Source: Zygnema cylindricum | Lineage: Eukaryota > Streptophyta > Zygnematophyceae > Zygnematales > Zygnemataceae | NCBI GenBank assembly: GCA_037447655.1 | Contig: JBBHKE010003369.1 | Coordinates: 171,360 to 227,138, forward strand | Length of the DNA stretch: 55,779 bases | Direction: 5' to 3' | Shown: positions 11,421 to 35,756 of the stretch, piece by piece | How positions within the stretch are numbered: the stretch's first letter is position 1 | Layout: each line of letters starts with the position of its first letter | Position numbers and translations under genes: made by a program | Notes under the pieces: model-generated | Told to the model about the DNA's origin: nothing | Databases searched by the model: none | What the model saw: the letters and a program-made list of their open reading frames with translations, nothing else

Positions 11421-13779
11421 TGAAACACAATTACGAAAAGAAACAATACAAAGTAGCACCAGAAAAAATAACAACAGCGTAATTATCACTACTAAGTACA
11501 ATGCAAATAAGTAGGGGGGAAATCATCCTACTTGTTGCACGTTCTTGGAGGCCTCGGACAAAAATCAGAACGTTGTGATGAACTAACATGAATACAGCCG
11601 GGCTAATTTTAACCAACATCGTAGGGCTACTTTCAAACTCCATTCAAGTGAAGTCTAAGGGAATAACTATTGTTTGCCTATTTCACCATTTAAGCATAAC
11701 ACAATTCTTGAGCACATATGGGCAATGACAGCTCGCTCGGGTCTGAGAACTTCTAAACATCCGATAAATAACTTGTTACAGCAAAAGAATTTCAGTATCC
11801 ATTGGTGCCTTGACAAAAAACAAGGACCACCATGACAACACCATTCTGACCATGACCTGAAAATTAGTTTGGCCGAATGATAACGAGAAGATTGTGATGT
11901 TTACTCAAAAATTTAAGATAATTCAGAAACTCTTGCATCAAAATACTTTTTAACCAAAAAAAGAAAGAAACGATGGAAGTACGGTAGAAAACCTCAAGAC
12001 AAAAAATCTTGCCACACTTTTGAAGCAATTCAAGCATGATTCTTGCTACAACGCTGCAAGCAAGTTGTCAAAACACAAGTAAAACTTACAGAAACTACAT
12101 CTACGAACTTGTCAAAATCAGCATCCTTCGCAACTTATGAACGCTCCAAAGTATACGGCATTACTCTTGCAAATAACTTTTCTCAAAAGAGTGTTTCTAG
12201 ACCGTGTGTGCTCACAAAATGAAAAGATATTCAAACGATCCCTCCCTGAGCTACCCCTGGTAAAGTTTCAGATACTGGCATTCTTCTTGACTGTGAGGAG
12301 GAAATGGACGACAGACTTAAAGCATGAAGTACATCGATTTCTGCCTTTCAGCTATGTGTTCGTCATAATTTTGGAAATCAAGAGATAAGACTGCATGGAT
12401 ATACCTTTATTCGCCGCTTCTCTCAGAACAAAGCCGCTTGCATCGCAACCAGAAAAACTTCAGCTTTTCTTTTGAAGAAACAATTGACAAGATTCAAACG
12501 AATGGAGCAAATTCAATGCCTTCTTGAATAACTTTTCTGTGATATGCAAGCAGAGTTGCCTTAAATTAAATTCAGAATTTCAGATCAGATGGCGCTTGGG
12601 AGAACTTTGAAGCATAGTAATTGAAACTTGAAAGTCTCCACTTTAATTGCCCCAGTTAACTGAACAAAGAGATCCCCCGCAGCGCAACTAGATACATGGA
12701 ACAGAATATCGACTAGCTTTGTACTGTAGTACATTAAACCCTAGTTTCTTTGTGCGAAAAGGTATGGAAACAATGTATTATATTCCAAATTATATGCGTA
12801 TTAGGGTATGGTTACATCAGACGAAAAGTGAGGTTTAATACAGAATTTTGTACTTGCCCGTACCATACCGTACTATTTTTTCGTGAGTTTTTTGAAAACA
12901 ACATTACAGAAAATAAGATTACGATTCTCCAAGTATCCGGGAGAAGACGTCGACCGTCCGATTACATTTTGGTCTATTACACAGAAAGTTCTATACAATG
13001 CACGTATAATACGATGTCACCAGATATAAAGGTGATACGCGTTTCGCACGTTTTAGCTATGCATTAAACGCTGGTTTCTGGTTCTGAACCCAAGTCTAAA
13101 ACCTCCAAAAAAATTGACGCTATGTACAATACGGAGAAATTGACATTGACGAATCAGTAACAGCAAAAGGAAACTTAAAGGGGCAATAAGCCTTAATCAG
13201 CATTTAGAGTGGATTTTAATTTAGCGTTATCACTTGTCACTTATCAGCTCTCATTTAAATTCTTGCAACGTGGACAGCATTTGACCGCTTGCCAAGTTAG
13301 AGTTCTGAACGAGAAAAATAAAGTATTTATTTAATATTCCAATGCCAAAAAATACCGACACTGTATTGCTGACGCCAATAATGATTCCCGGTGTTCTGTG
13401 AAGTGCCTTAGTTAGCGTTTTTGTAAAGTTCGGAGTTCTATGCAAATTTTGAACATACGGAGTCCATCCCTAGACTTCGGGAAGGAGAACAAAGTGCTGG
13501 CGAAGGAGATCCCTGATTGGTAGAAGATTTGCCACGCGGCGAGTTTGAGGACTCTTTCGCTCAGAGACGGATTGCTGACGCGGCTTTGGACGCCTTTTTT
13601 CAAAAGAACCGGCTTTGTAGGTACGGCACACTGGGCATTGGCCTATAGCTTCATGTGAAAATCTTGTGATATACACAGTATATAATATGTACCACACTTT
13701 CTTTGAGAAAAAGATTTACGCGATGGTGAAACCATCTAAGTACAATGCATGATAATATATAAAATTGTTGACGACCATT

Positions 13780-13945
13780 ACATAGTATATATACCCACAA
13801 TACACATAAATAATTAAATATATATACGCATGTTTCTATATTATTTAATATATACATACATAGATGTATGTGTCTGCATATATATATGCATAGATACATA
13901 TGTATATGTTTATATGTATGTATGTGTGTATATATATACGTGTAT
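13780..13945. repeat. AT-rich simple sequence (ATAC/TGTA/TATG words)
   Basis: Degenerate tract of TATATATACGCATG, TACATACATAGATG, TGTATATGTTTATATG and similar words. Short open frames rich in Tyr/Ile/His across it are translations of the repeat, not genes. Confidence 0.75.
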
Positions 13946-14185
13946 ACAGTGTTGCTTTGAATAATGTAGAATTGTAGACCACAATAAATGTTCCTAGTAT
14001 GACTCTTACGGTGTGAACGTAATAATTTTCTGTTCGAATTTTCTTTTCAGTTTTTTTTATGGTTTCCAAAACAAGTAAAGAGTGGAATGTAGAACAAGCC
14101 CTAATACATAGTGTGAATATAAGGCAGATAACCAGTAAAACCAGTCCCACCACATTCCCAAGGAGAGAGGGAGAAAGAGGGGGCG

Positions 14186-14188
<3 letters not shown>

Positions 14189-14226
<38 letters not shown>
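14189..14226 (+). repeat. Poly(G) run of 38 bases
   Basis: Uninterrupted run of 38 G flanked by G-rich purine sequence (about 14160-14237). It could form intermolecular G-quadruplexes. The exact length is likely unstable and affected by sequencing error. Confidence 0.95.
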
Positions 14227-14227
<1 letters not shown>

Positions 14228-16487
14228 GGGGAGGAAGAACAAATATTTAGCTTTATCAAATTATGAGCCTAAAATAAAAACAAAGAGCCGAACCTTGTGT
14301 GATTTTTTTTTTTTTACACTGTTATCTTACCAGACAAAATTGAGAACATTATTATCCTTCCCTCCCCACCCCCATCCTAAAAAATCTTTCTTGGTAGCGA
14401 CTTTTCTCATTTCCTCCCCCTCAATTCCCTCCCCCTCCTTCACCCCCTTTCCCCCCTCATCCCCTCCCCTCCCCCTAGACTACCATACATTTCTCCAATA
14501 GCACTTTCACCTTATTTGTCAGTTAGTTTTCTTCCTCCCTCGTTTTCTTTTTCGTTTTATTTTTGGGGTTTATTTTTGCGTTTCATTTCTATTTCCCGTG
14601 TCCTCGGTGATTTATCACCGCGCCTTCTCAACAGAGTACTACAAACAGAAAAAATAAAACTGCAACCATACCTGAACTATTATCTTTTACATAGGACCCA
14701 TCTTACTACGTGATTTGGTGTGCCACTTGGTAAGTTGAATCTACATGCTTGTCACGTCGCAAATAAAACAGTGATCTTTTGGCCCGCAACAAACTTCCAT
14801 TAGATATAAAACTTGTCAAACATTTTTTTTTTCATTCTGATGAGAAGGCCTCTACAGCTTAATTAGTATGCTTGAATATGCGAAGTCAGAGACCTTCATT
14901 CAATGCTTCTAATAGATGTGACAAGTAACTCTGTAGCCAGTGGACCAGACTCACTGATTGCAAAATCAACGACATACAGTTATATGGCATTCTCATATAT
15001 CGATACAGGATTGAAACATCTTCCAATGTAAGATCATAGTGTAAAAGAGAATCTCTCCAATTGAAAGTTACGAACAGAATATGGTAGAAGCAAACAGTCC
15101 TAACATGTTTCTCAAGCAGTAAATATCGTCATCACACAACCCAATTCCTACTACCTGAAAACACAAGAAACACAACTTTGAAGCCCCAGTGAGGTCATAG
15201 TTATTCCTAGTCGACTACGTTGATGTGGCATATGATGTGTTAAAAAATAGCATTCTTAAGAAATCTGAAGGCCATCTCACGTAGACAAGCTCAGGAAAAT
15301 CATACACATCAAAACGGAAGTGCAGAAGTCCGGCAACACCTGGCTCGCAGAAGCTTGCCATCTTCCATTTGAAAAGGGCACCATGACACATTGTTAGCTC
15401 AATCTACTAAATTGCTCAGACAATCCTTAATAAATGATGCATGTGTTGACGATATCTTGTTGCTATGCATTGTATTAACAGCACTTTGTAATTTTATTCA
15501 TTGTATCCAAAAAAGGTTACAGTGACCAGAGCGGCCTGGCTCGACTTGTTCTCTATTGTTACCACAACCAGCCACATTGCTTAACCAGCGACCTGCGTCA
15601 ATTGTACAACTCCACTCCACATGAGCCAACTCATTGTTAGGTTTCCGGGACTACGTACGACGCCATGTCTTTATGCGAACCTAAACGTTGGCAGTATTCA
15701 GGACATAAATATCCGCCCCAGCAACAGGCAAGACTTCCACAACGGAACATAGTACGTCAGATGTTCAAGCAATTTAACCAAGTGAGTGATCCCACCGTGC
15801 CACTCTCTAGAAAGAAAACAAATAAGCAAGGTTGATCCAAACACAAATTGATTTGATTTCATGCAAAAAACATGATAGTGTTGCTGCAGAACAGAAGAGT
15901 CGAAAACATGACTGGCCAAAAAGCCGTCTTCCACAACATTTCCAGCATAAACACCTGCCACAACTCAAAAATTTCCACTAAAAATTCAATTTCAACTTGC
16001 CACTCAAAAATCCCCTTACCCTTTAAGAAAGCGTGCCTTCTGGCACACTAAGCAGCCCACTGACAAATCCCAAACTACAAGCCTCCACAAGGAGCAACTC
16101 TGTGCATTTCTGAAAAAAAGGTTGATTCCATCAACTGGAGCTGACAGGGCCCTGCACATCCTCGTTGAGGCTCATTACAGCTTCGACCAGAATCCAGAAT
16201 TATCTGCTAATAACTTTCCAAACGGACCCTTAAAAATGTACGCTCTCCCTTTGAATGTAACCATACAACGCTCGATCCTAAATTTGGAATCCACCAAAAA
16301 CAGGTCTGCTGTTCATGTCCCCTGTCCCAGAATGAGGAACAGTTGTACAATCTTGTGATTGAGATATTTATGCAAGTTCGCATAAGAGTCACTGATATAG
16401 TGGAAATCTGCCTATCTGTCCTTGCAGCACTGCGGCAAGGGAGCTTAATGAATTACCAACTGCGACAACTAATACCAGAAACTTAGC

Positions 16488-18896
<2,409 letters not shown>

Positions 18897-20581
18897 TCGC
18901 CATGGCTTACTTTCAAATGCGTTGTTCAAGAAAGACGAAATAACAAACATCATTTTCTGCGTTATGTGCTCAATTTAGCCACTTCTCAATGGCCACGCTG
19001 TGTAATATAACATGTATGGTTTTAAAGAAGACTTCCATACCTTACATGGAGGGATATTTGTTGTATCTTCTTCTAAATTTCCAACAAGACAAAGAAAATG
19101 ATATATTGGGAGAGAAACCATTGCGATATTTTACCCATATATTGACTTGATACGCGGATAACAGTTACCACGATAATTGTCTGTATAAATCTTATGGCAC
19201 TCCATCACATAAATTAAACATATTTCATAAGTGGTCGATTTAAGAGTTATTGGTCACCAGTTGCCCTTCTTTTGTACCGAAATCGTACTTGAGTATCGCG
19301 TTCTTGTTTGAAAAAAACCTAATTTTGGGTTTTGTTCATCTTTTGATATCATTTTTCTTTCACCCCCCCTTGTGATTTTTAAACCACCGGTCCGTTCGAG
19401 TTTATTCGTGTGTTAGAGTGGCCACTTGATATAAGTATTTTTTTTATCCAACTTGTTCCTTTTATCGTTATACTCATTTTTCCACGTGCACGAACTCGTC
19501 GACCTTGTTCTCTTTTATCTCGCTTTTAATCTTGCTTCAGTCACCCTCTTTTTTACCTTACCCACGCTTCCTCTCCCACCAACACCAGTATTTTATCTTA
19601 TCGCCTTCGATGATCTCGACACAAGATGCACACTCTACTCGGTTGTGGGGCTTTGGTGCTTAAGTATAAACAACTGTCTTTTCTTCATATCTCCATACTT
19701 CCACGTTTGTCTCTTGTTTTTTGGTTGGGGATACTCGTGTTTTTGTTACCATCGTAAATCGTTGTTTGGATACGATTTGTTATATTTCCCTCTTGGTTTA
19801 GGATAAACAATTTTTCACCCTTTTCCACAAAGTGAGTTACCTGTGCCCGTTAAACAACTTTTGATTAGGTATAAGATTCTCTAAGCGCCCCCTTTTTTCT
19901 TATGCAGGCGCTTGATTCATCCTCTAAAGAATCCATAGTTTTATAAATTGCGTACAAACGTTGTTCTCTCCAGTTTTTTCCATGCTTGCTCATTTTTTGA
20001 GGGTCATGCTTGACCTTTGTCCTCACCTTTCCTCAAATATCTCTTTTGCTCTTGCGACCATGTCGTTTAACTTGCTATCTTCCATTTGATTCATTGTTAT
20101 GAAGGGCGAGACAATATGTGTGACACTATTGCGACTATTGTTTTTTGTAAGGGGGTATTTTTTTGTCGAGGGGTTTCCCACGTTCTTCATTTAAGGTGAA
20201 TTGATATTGTTTTTCTCCATGGTACTACTTGTGCCTCGGTTACAGTTGTTGGTGAGGTAGCTTAACATGTTGGAGTTACCGCTTGTGATGTTGCGCAAAA
20301 GAAGGAACGTGATTATGCACACTGAGATGATATGGATGGTTTTATTATGACGACAGTCGATATCCGGCGTTCGATTTCTCAGTTCGTTTTTGCCTTATTT
20401 TTTTTGTTCCCATTTACTCACATGGTGTACTAATGTCATGTCTTATTGCATAGAAAGGAAACAGTACAATACTGGTATCAATAGTGCTTTTGCAGTACTA
20501 AACGTGAATATTAGACAAAGGGAACGAGTTAACGATCACCTCGGGGGGAATGATTATTTGGTTCCGCGCAAGCGTTTACAG
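18897..20581. repeat. Direct repeat copy A (about 1.69 kb)
   Basis: Near-identical to 20769-22445. Shared landmarks include TCTCAATGGCCACGCTGTG, TTTGAGGGTCATGCTTGACC, ATATCCGGCGTTCG, and the terminus GCGCAAGCGTTTACAG, after which the two copies diverge. No long conserved open frame is seen. Could be a tandem duplication, or a pair of long terminal repeats with almost no interior. Which applies cannot be decided here. Confidence 0.85.
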
Positions 20582-20742
20582 TATAGTTCAAAAGTAGGTG
20601 AAAGTAGGCCCATACAATATGCCTATTATACGCAAAACATACAATATGGCCTTAAGACCCATATTGTATTGGTCGCAAAATGAAAAATAATAGTAACAGG
20701 GTTGAGTTGCACATCGATCGATAGAGAATTAAACGTCATGTC
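20582..20742 (-). mobile_element. Fragment of a TIR element related to 51629-51906
   Basis: Starts exactly where repeat copy A ends, with TATAGTTCAAAAGTAGG. It matches the reverse complement of the right half of the element at 51629-51906 (shared words CATACAATATGCCTATTATACG-like and AACAGGGTTGAGTTGCACATCG-like). Only one terminal repeat is present, so it is a truncated copy in the opposite orientation. Confidence 0.75.
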
Positions 20743-20768
20743 TAAATTTTGAAAAACATTCGGACAAA

Positions 20769-22445
20769 TCGCCACGGCTTACTTTCAAACGCGTTGTTCA
20801 AGAAAAAAACAAACATCATTTTCTGCGTTTTGAGCTCAATTTAGCCACTTCTCAATGGCCACGCTGTGTAATATAATATGTATGATTCTAGAGAAGACTT
20901 GCATACTTTACATGGAGGGATATTTGTTGTATCTTCTTCTAAATTTCCAACAAGACAAACAAAATGATATATTGGGAAATAAACCATTGCGATATTTTAC
21001 CCGTATATTTACTTGATACGAAGATAATAGTTATCACAATAATTGTTCGTATAAATCTTATAGAAATCCATCACATAAATTAAACATCGTTCATAAGTGG
21101 TCAATTTAAGAGTCATTAGTCACTAGTTGCCATTTTTTTTTACCGAAATCATACTTGAGTATCACATTCTTGTTTAAATAAACATAATTTTGGTGTTTTG
21201 TTCACCTTTTGATATCATACTTTCTTTCACCCCCCCTTGTGATTTTTAAACCACCAGTCCTTTGAGTTTATTCGTGCGTTAGAGTGCCCACTTGATTAAA
21301 GTAATATTTTTATCCAAATTGTTCCTTTTATCGTTATACTCATTTTTCCACGTGCACGAACTCGTCGACCTTGTTCTCTTTTAGCTCGCTTTTAATATTG
21401 CTTCAATCACCCTCTCTTTTACCTCACCCGCCCTTCCACTCCCACCAACGCTAGTATTTTATCTTAACGCCGTCAATGATCTCGACACATGATGCACACT
21501 CTACTCGGTTGTGGGGCTTTGGTGCTTAAGTCCAAACATATGATTAGTCTTCATATCTTCATACTTCCACGTTTGTCTCTCATCTTTTGGCTGGGGATAC
21601 TCTTGTTTATGTCACCATCGTAAATCGTGGTTTGGATACGATTTGTTGTATTTCCCTCTCGGTTTAGGGTAAACGATTTTTCACCCTTTCCACGAAGCGA
21701 GTTACACGTGCCAATTAAATAACTTTTGGTATGGTATAAGATTCTCTAAGCTCCCCCGTTTTTCTTATGCAGATGCTCGTTTCATCCTCTAAAGAGTCCA
21801 TAGTTTTAGAAATTGCGTACAAACGTTGTTCTCTCCAGTTTTTTCCACGCTTGCTCATTTTTTGAGGGTCATGCTTGACCTTTGTCCTCACCTTTCCTCA
21901 AATCTCTCTTTTGCTCTTGCGTCCGTGTCGTTTAACTTGTTAGCTTCCATTTGATTCATTGCTATGAAGGGCGAGACAATATTTGTGACACTATTGCGAC
22001 TATTGTTTTTTGTAAGGGGTTATTTTTTTGTCGAGAGGTTTCCCACGTTCTTCATTTAAGGTGGATTGATATTGTTTTTCTCCATGGTACCACTTGTTCC
22101 TCGGTTACAGTTGCTGGTGAGGTAGCTTAACACGTTGGAGTGACCACTTTTGATGTTGCGCGGAAGATGGAGCGTGATTATGCACACTGAGATGTTATGG
22201 ATGGTTTTATTATGACGACCTTCGATATCCGGCGTTCGGTTTCTCAGTTCGTTTTTGCCTTATTTTTTTTGTTCCCATTTACTCACATGGTGTACTAATG
22301 TCATGCCTTATTGCATAGAAAGGCAACAGTACAATACCGGTATCGATAGTGCTTTTTCAGTACTAAACGCGAATATTAGACAGAGGGAACGAATTAACGA
22401 TCACCTCGGGGGGAATGATTCTTTGGTCCGCGCAAGCGTTTACAG
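20769..22445. repeat. Direct repeat copy B (about 1.68 kb)
   Basis: Second copy of the repeat at 18897-20581, same orientation, differing by scattered substitutions and short indels. Both copies end at GTTTACAG and then run into unrelated sequence, which marks a sharp right boundary. The left boundary is softer; weak similarity extends roughly 30 bp further left. Confidence 0.85.
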
Positions 22446-22647
22446 CGTAGAGGTGTGTACACAATTCGTACAAACTTGTACGACCTGACGGCTATTTTGT
22501 TGACTGCGATTCACTTCTGAAAACAAATCTGACGACCGGGCTACATTAACCGAATAATCGACATAAATCATAAATGTACAAAGTATCCCACCCGCAGTTC
22601 GCCTTGCTCTGACCCCGTTAACTAGATTCAACGGGAACATGGAAAGA

Positions 22648-22850
22648 TACACCGCGAATCGTTATTAGCGTTGAGAAATTATTAGTGTAAAGAAAAAAAT
22701 AGCGTCATTTATTCTAATCTAGTACCGGGAGACGTGGCAGATTATGGTCCACGTCCTTAAATAGTGTAGTTTATTCTATTTAAGGTATTAATGTCAAAAT
22801 TTCGGGGCGCCGATATAGAGTTCATAACGCTAATAACGATTCGCGGTGTA
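22648..22850. mobile_element. MITE, TACACC family copy 1
   Basis: 203-bp element with perfect 25-bp terminal inverted repeats beginning TACACCGCGAATCGTTATTA. Ends are TA...TA, consistent with a TA target duplication (Tc1/mariner-like). No coding capacity. Confidence 0.88.
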
Positions 22851-23166
22851 GCTTTCGGGAATAGACTCATTCTTTGAACATAGAAACAGTGGAGGACAGG
22901 GGAACGAGTCCCTGACCCGTTACTGACACAGTGACTGATGAAAAAAATCAGACAGTTCCACTTAGAAGCGTGTTACATCCGATACAAACATAGAAACGAA
23001 AATGTTTAGCGCAAGCGCGTCCGCCTGTGCCGCAATTATGAACCGACATTTTCTATGTTGCAGTTGTACTTTCATTTCCCGGGTGGGAATTGGGAAGCAT
23101 CCGTACACTGCTCTTGGCTGTATCGATTCTATGCCTCAGAACTAATTTAAACTGCCAAGAATCGAC

Positions 23167-23388
23167 TACACCGCGAATCGCTATTAGCGTCAAGGCTTTT
23201 TTCGCCACTTAAAACATATTTTCTCCGTACACACTTGTTCGATTTTCAATTTGAGACCGCCAATCGGAAGCTGAGAATGTTACCTTTCAATCGAAATCGT
23301 CAGATCCACAATCCGACAAATGTGTACGTAGAAAATATGTTTTAAGTGGCGAAAAAAAACCTTGACGCTAATAGCGATTCGCGGTGTA
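23167..23388. mobile_element. MITE, TACACC family copy 2 (foldback form)
   Basis: 222-bp element whose inverted repeats extend about 65-70 bp each side, starting TACACCGCGAATCGCTATTA and continuing through TCGCCACTTAAAACATATTT. Most of the element can fold into one hairpin. Boundaries are TA...TA. Confidence 0.88.
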
Positions 23389-25579
23389 CTGTACCGGTGG
23401 TCCCGCGGTAAAATGTTAGCCGGCGCGAGGTTTACAGGTGGGTTTTCAAATGTCAAACGAAGTCAGGAATTCTTGCCGTCAGTTCGTACAGAGATGTACG
23501 ATCACTTCCCGCATTTGTACTTGCAGTGAGTGCATTTGTACTTACTGTCGTAAGCAACTGCGCGGAGCAAACATCGTGTCTGCGAAAGTTCTTTCCCTAT
23601 GATAAAAATGAAAAAAGAAAATATGATAAACTATACGTTAAGACTTACAACTTCAAACGAAGTCACCACTTTTCAATCTTTCCGTTTGGTTTTGCTGAAG
23701 GCACCAGAATTAAATACCTATTGTATCCAAAATTTTGGTAAATTGTTTTTCTCCTTTTCATATTCCATATATTGATTGGACTTACTGTCCATTTATGTAT
23801 CTATCTGATACTATGTGAATAGCTGATAAATTTGTGACCTCATGGATCACCAAGTTCTATCCTCACTAATAGTACAATGAGAACAACTAATAGCATTGAT
23901 AAAACTAATTTGGTCTTTTTTTTTTTCGCCCGTGTATGTAAACGTGACCTTAAAGGATTCACCTTTCACTATTTTGGTTCGGAGTTGTACAGACTTTCAA
24001 GTATAACACTGATTCCCAACCCGATAGCTTAGTCCAAACCGAATATTAGGAAAGATAGAAGTTATAGCATTAAATGGTGAAAAAATAATCCACAATGGGA
24101 CAGAATCACAACTCAGACTTTCTCCTTTTGTGCAACTAAGTAACTGTTCAACATTACCGACATGGACCACCCTATTTCGTTGGCGTAAATACATCTCTTT
24201 TTAATCGATAAGATGATCGAGCAATGTTACACATATGATCCATATTAATCTCTAGCATTGTTGTTTTTTCAACCAAAGGCTTTCATCTGGTGTCCACTTC
24301 CAAAGGTAATTAGCAATTGTTTACCGTTTTAATGGATACAAACCGGTGTAGAATGTCAAGTGCTTAATTCTTTACAGGGCTCGATACTATTGTATCCTTC
24401 TGTTTTAGTACAAAAACGACAAAGCAGTGAGAAGCAATATACTCTTTGTCACCTTTTATTCTTAAATGGAGAGAGTCATTCCACCATTAGTTCCAAATGA
24501 TCGATATACTTCTGTCCTTTGCTGTACTTTCTCTCCTTTGGTCACATGCCAAAAGTCAAAACGACTAGTAAATCACCACAACAAGGAAAAATGACTCACA
24601 ACGACATAAAATTGATATTGTTAATAATAAATCATACCAACCCCACTCATCTAGACCTACCACCATAAATAGAGTGTCCAGAACTACGAGGTTTAACAAC
24701 ACTCATCTACACTACTGCGACATCTCCTACAACAGGTACAGAACTCTACTCTCTTATAAGCCACCAGTTATCCCTCTTCATCCTCTCTCGACTGATATGT
24801 TTAAAATCAAACAGACCATCTACTCTATGTACAACAATATTAAGCAAATAACTACATTATTAAGTTATATTCATCCCACTTTTAAGATCCTATCGAGCTG
24901 CTTTACACCAATCTCTTGCGCATGCCTTATCACTAATGCCTTCACAGACTTTTCTGCGAAGTATTTATCCATTTCTTTCTTCTATTGTTTGTTCCACATT
25001 CTCTTCTTAACCGTCAACTTTTGTAGGAGACGCTTTTTGTTTTTTCGTTTGTCTCCTACAGTCTATATGCAGTCTATAAGTAGGCTGGGCGAGGCCAAGG
25101 GCAGTATAGAGCCGGTGGTTGGAGCAAAAGAGCCTCCATCTGCAAAATATATCCACATACATATTTGTGAGTTTTGTGAGTTTTGTAAGTCTTGTGTGGT
25201 TTCTAAATTTTATGCATTTTTTGAGTTCAGCTCGACATCATCACCGTGTATCGCTCTTAGCATTGACGTTTTTTTTTTACGATGTTTGAATTGTTATTTC
25301 TGCGTGCACACCGTGATCGATTTGTTTTCAGAGAGAGCCAATCGGAAGTTAAGAATCTTGAATCTTGCCTTTCCATCGCAACCGTCGGGTAAAAAGTCCA
25401 ACAAAAGTGCACAGAGGAAACGGAGTAATTACCTCTAATGATACAACGTGGTAGACGAGGAAGCAAAAAGGAGGAATAAAAACTCTAGACCTTCCTAGCA
25501 TAGCATATGCAGAAATATTGGATAGGTTAGGGTAGGATAGAATAGAAACGAATAGAAATGAGAATCGAATCGAATCAAA
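23389..25579. other. Gene-poor region between MITE cluster and kinase 3' end
   Basis: No recognisable gene. A 254-codon open frame on the plus strand (24674-25438) is low-complexity, Cys/Phe/Ser-rich and runs into a degenerate MITE, so I treat it as chance. A short hairpin (TGTAGGAGAC / GTCTCCTACA) sits near 25022-25062. Confidence 0.5.
25241..25453. mobile_element. Degenerate MITE, TACACC family
   Basis: Left end TCACCGTGTATCGCTCTTAG resembles the family terminus. The interior (CGATTTGTTTTCAGAGAGAG, CCAATCGGAAGTTAAGAAT) matches the interior of the 23167-23388 copy in the same order. The right end is decayed. Confidence 0.65.
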
Positions 25580-34813
<9,234 letters not shown>

Positions 34814-35756
34814 GGCGCCCTACAAGCTCAGGAAAGAGAAAGTGAGAAAGAAGAATGTAAAGGATGACAAAAAGTGACCACAAAGACTGATAGCCTTTAG
34901 AGAAAAGCCAATATAAAGCCGACAGCTTGTCTAGTCCCGGCTATCCCGGAGCCAACCAAAAGCCAGGAAATATCCAGCAGAGCAGGAACCAACACTAGTA
35001 GCGGTAAAGATTCAGAACGGATCACGATTCGCAATAAAAATCAGAGAAAACGCCAAAACTAGACCGCTGTGAAATGCAAACTAATGTAGTCCACGGTAAT
35101 GGTAGTGAATTGATTTTAAAAGTTTAAAATCTTTTCATCTTGCACGTGCGGAGGTCCCAACGGCCAATGGACTTCCTTGCAAATTTCGAGGGTTCCAACA
35201 CCATCCGAGGCCGTGAAACGATTGCGATATCTATCGAACCGTACGGTATTGCCCTACGAGCCGTACAAAAACCTTGGCGACAATTTCGGTCGATTTTCGG
35301 CTGGTTCCGCCGTAGTTCAGTATCCAAATTCTTGGACGAATCATGAAAGACGCCGTACCGTTTCAAATCACAGCTGGTACAGTACTATAACGTACCATAC
35401 GAAGTATGGAAAAGTACAATACCCAAAAGTAATCCGATCAAAAGTGCAGTCGAACACTGTGAAATTGACCAAAACCGATCCGACCCTACCGAATTCTAAT
35501 ACCGAACCAGAGCGAAACGATCTTTTCTATGGGTGGCTCTGAATCGCTTACCCAGTAATTGCAGTGGTGTTGCTACGGTAATTGAGGATCTGGGTTTGCA
35601 ACTCTCTCTGTTTTCTTTTGGATGTGTCATGTGAGCGGAGTGAGATTATCGGATATTAAGTCAGCCATGACGATTCCAGCACCCGGAAGAAAGAAGCAGA
35701 GCTAGCTTAAAAATTTCTCTGCAGACTCGAGCTTGTAGCCGCCTCTCTCCTGCGGC
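34814..35756. promoter_or_regulatory. Divergent intergenic region, kinase / CofD-like gene
   Basis: 943 bp between the two start codons, transcribed outward in both directions; should hold both promoters. Contains a TATAAAG word near 34912 and a GTAC-rich block at 35215-35470 (CGTACGG, GCCGTAC, CGTACC). No coding region recognised; open frames here are short and unsupported. Confidence 0.6.

Larger units (their letters stand above)
11421..16487. other. 5' flank of CNOT4-like gene and intergenic region to Rab
   Basis: No credible coding region found. It probably contains the CNOT4-like promoter and 5' UTR exon(s), which cannot be placed, and the Rab 3' UTR. Content: a GTAC-rich stretch at about 12710-13060, an AT-rich ATATAC/TGTATG stretch at 13780-13950, a G homopolymer at 14189-14226, and pyrimidine-rich DNA at 14340-14480. 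Confidence 0.55.

Noticed and set aside
18897-22445. Intact LTR retrotransposon
   Set aside because: Only 187 bp lie between the two copies; no gag/pol, primer-binding site or polypurine tract is visible, and the termini are not clean TG...CA.
25022-25062. Terminator-like hairpin TGTAGGAGAC...GTCTCCTACA
   Set aside because: Ten-base stem with ~20-nt loop in AT-rich intergenic DNA; no associated gene or U-tract. Could be chance.
24674-25438. 254-codon plus-strand open frame
   Set aside because: Low-complexity composition, no recognisable domain, and its end runs through a degenerate MITE. Best explained as a chance frame.
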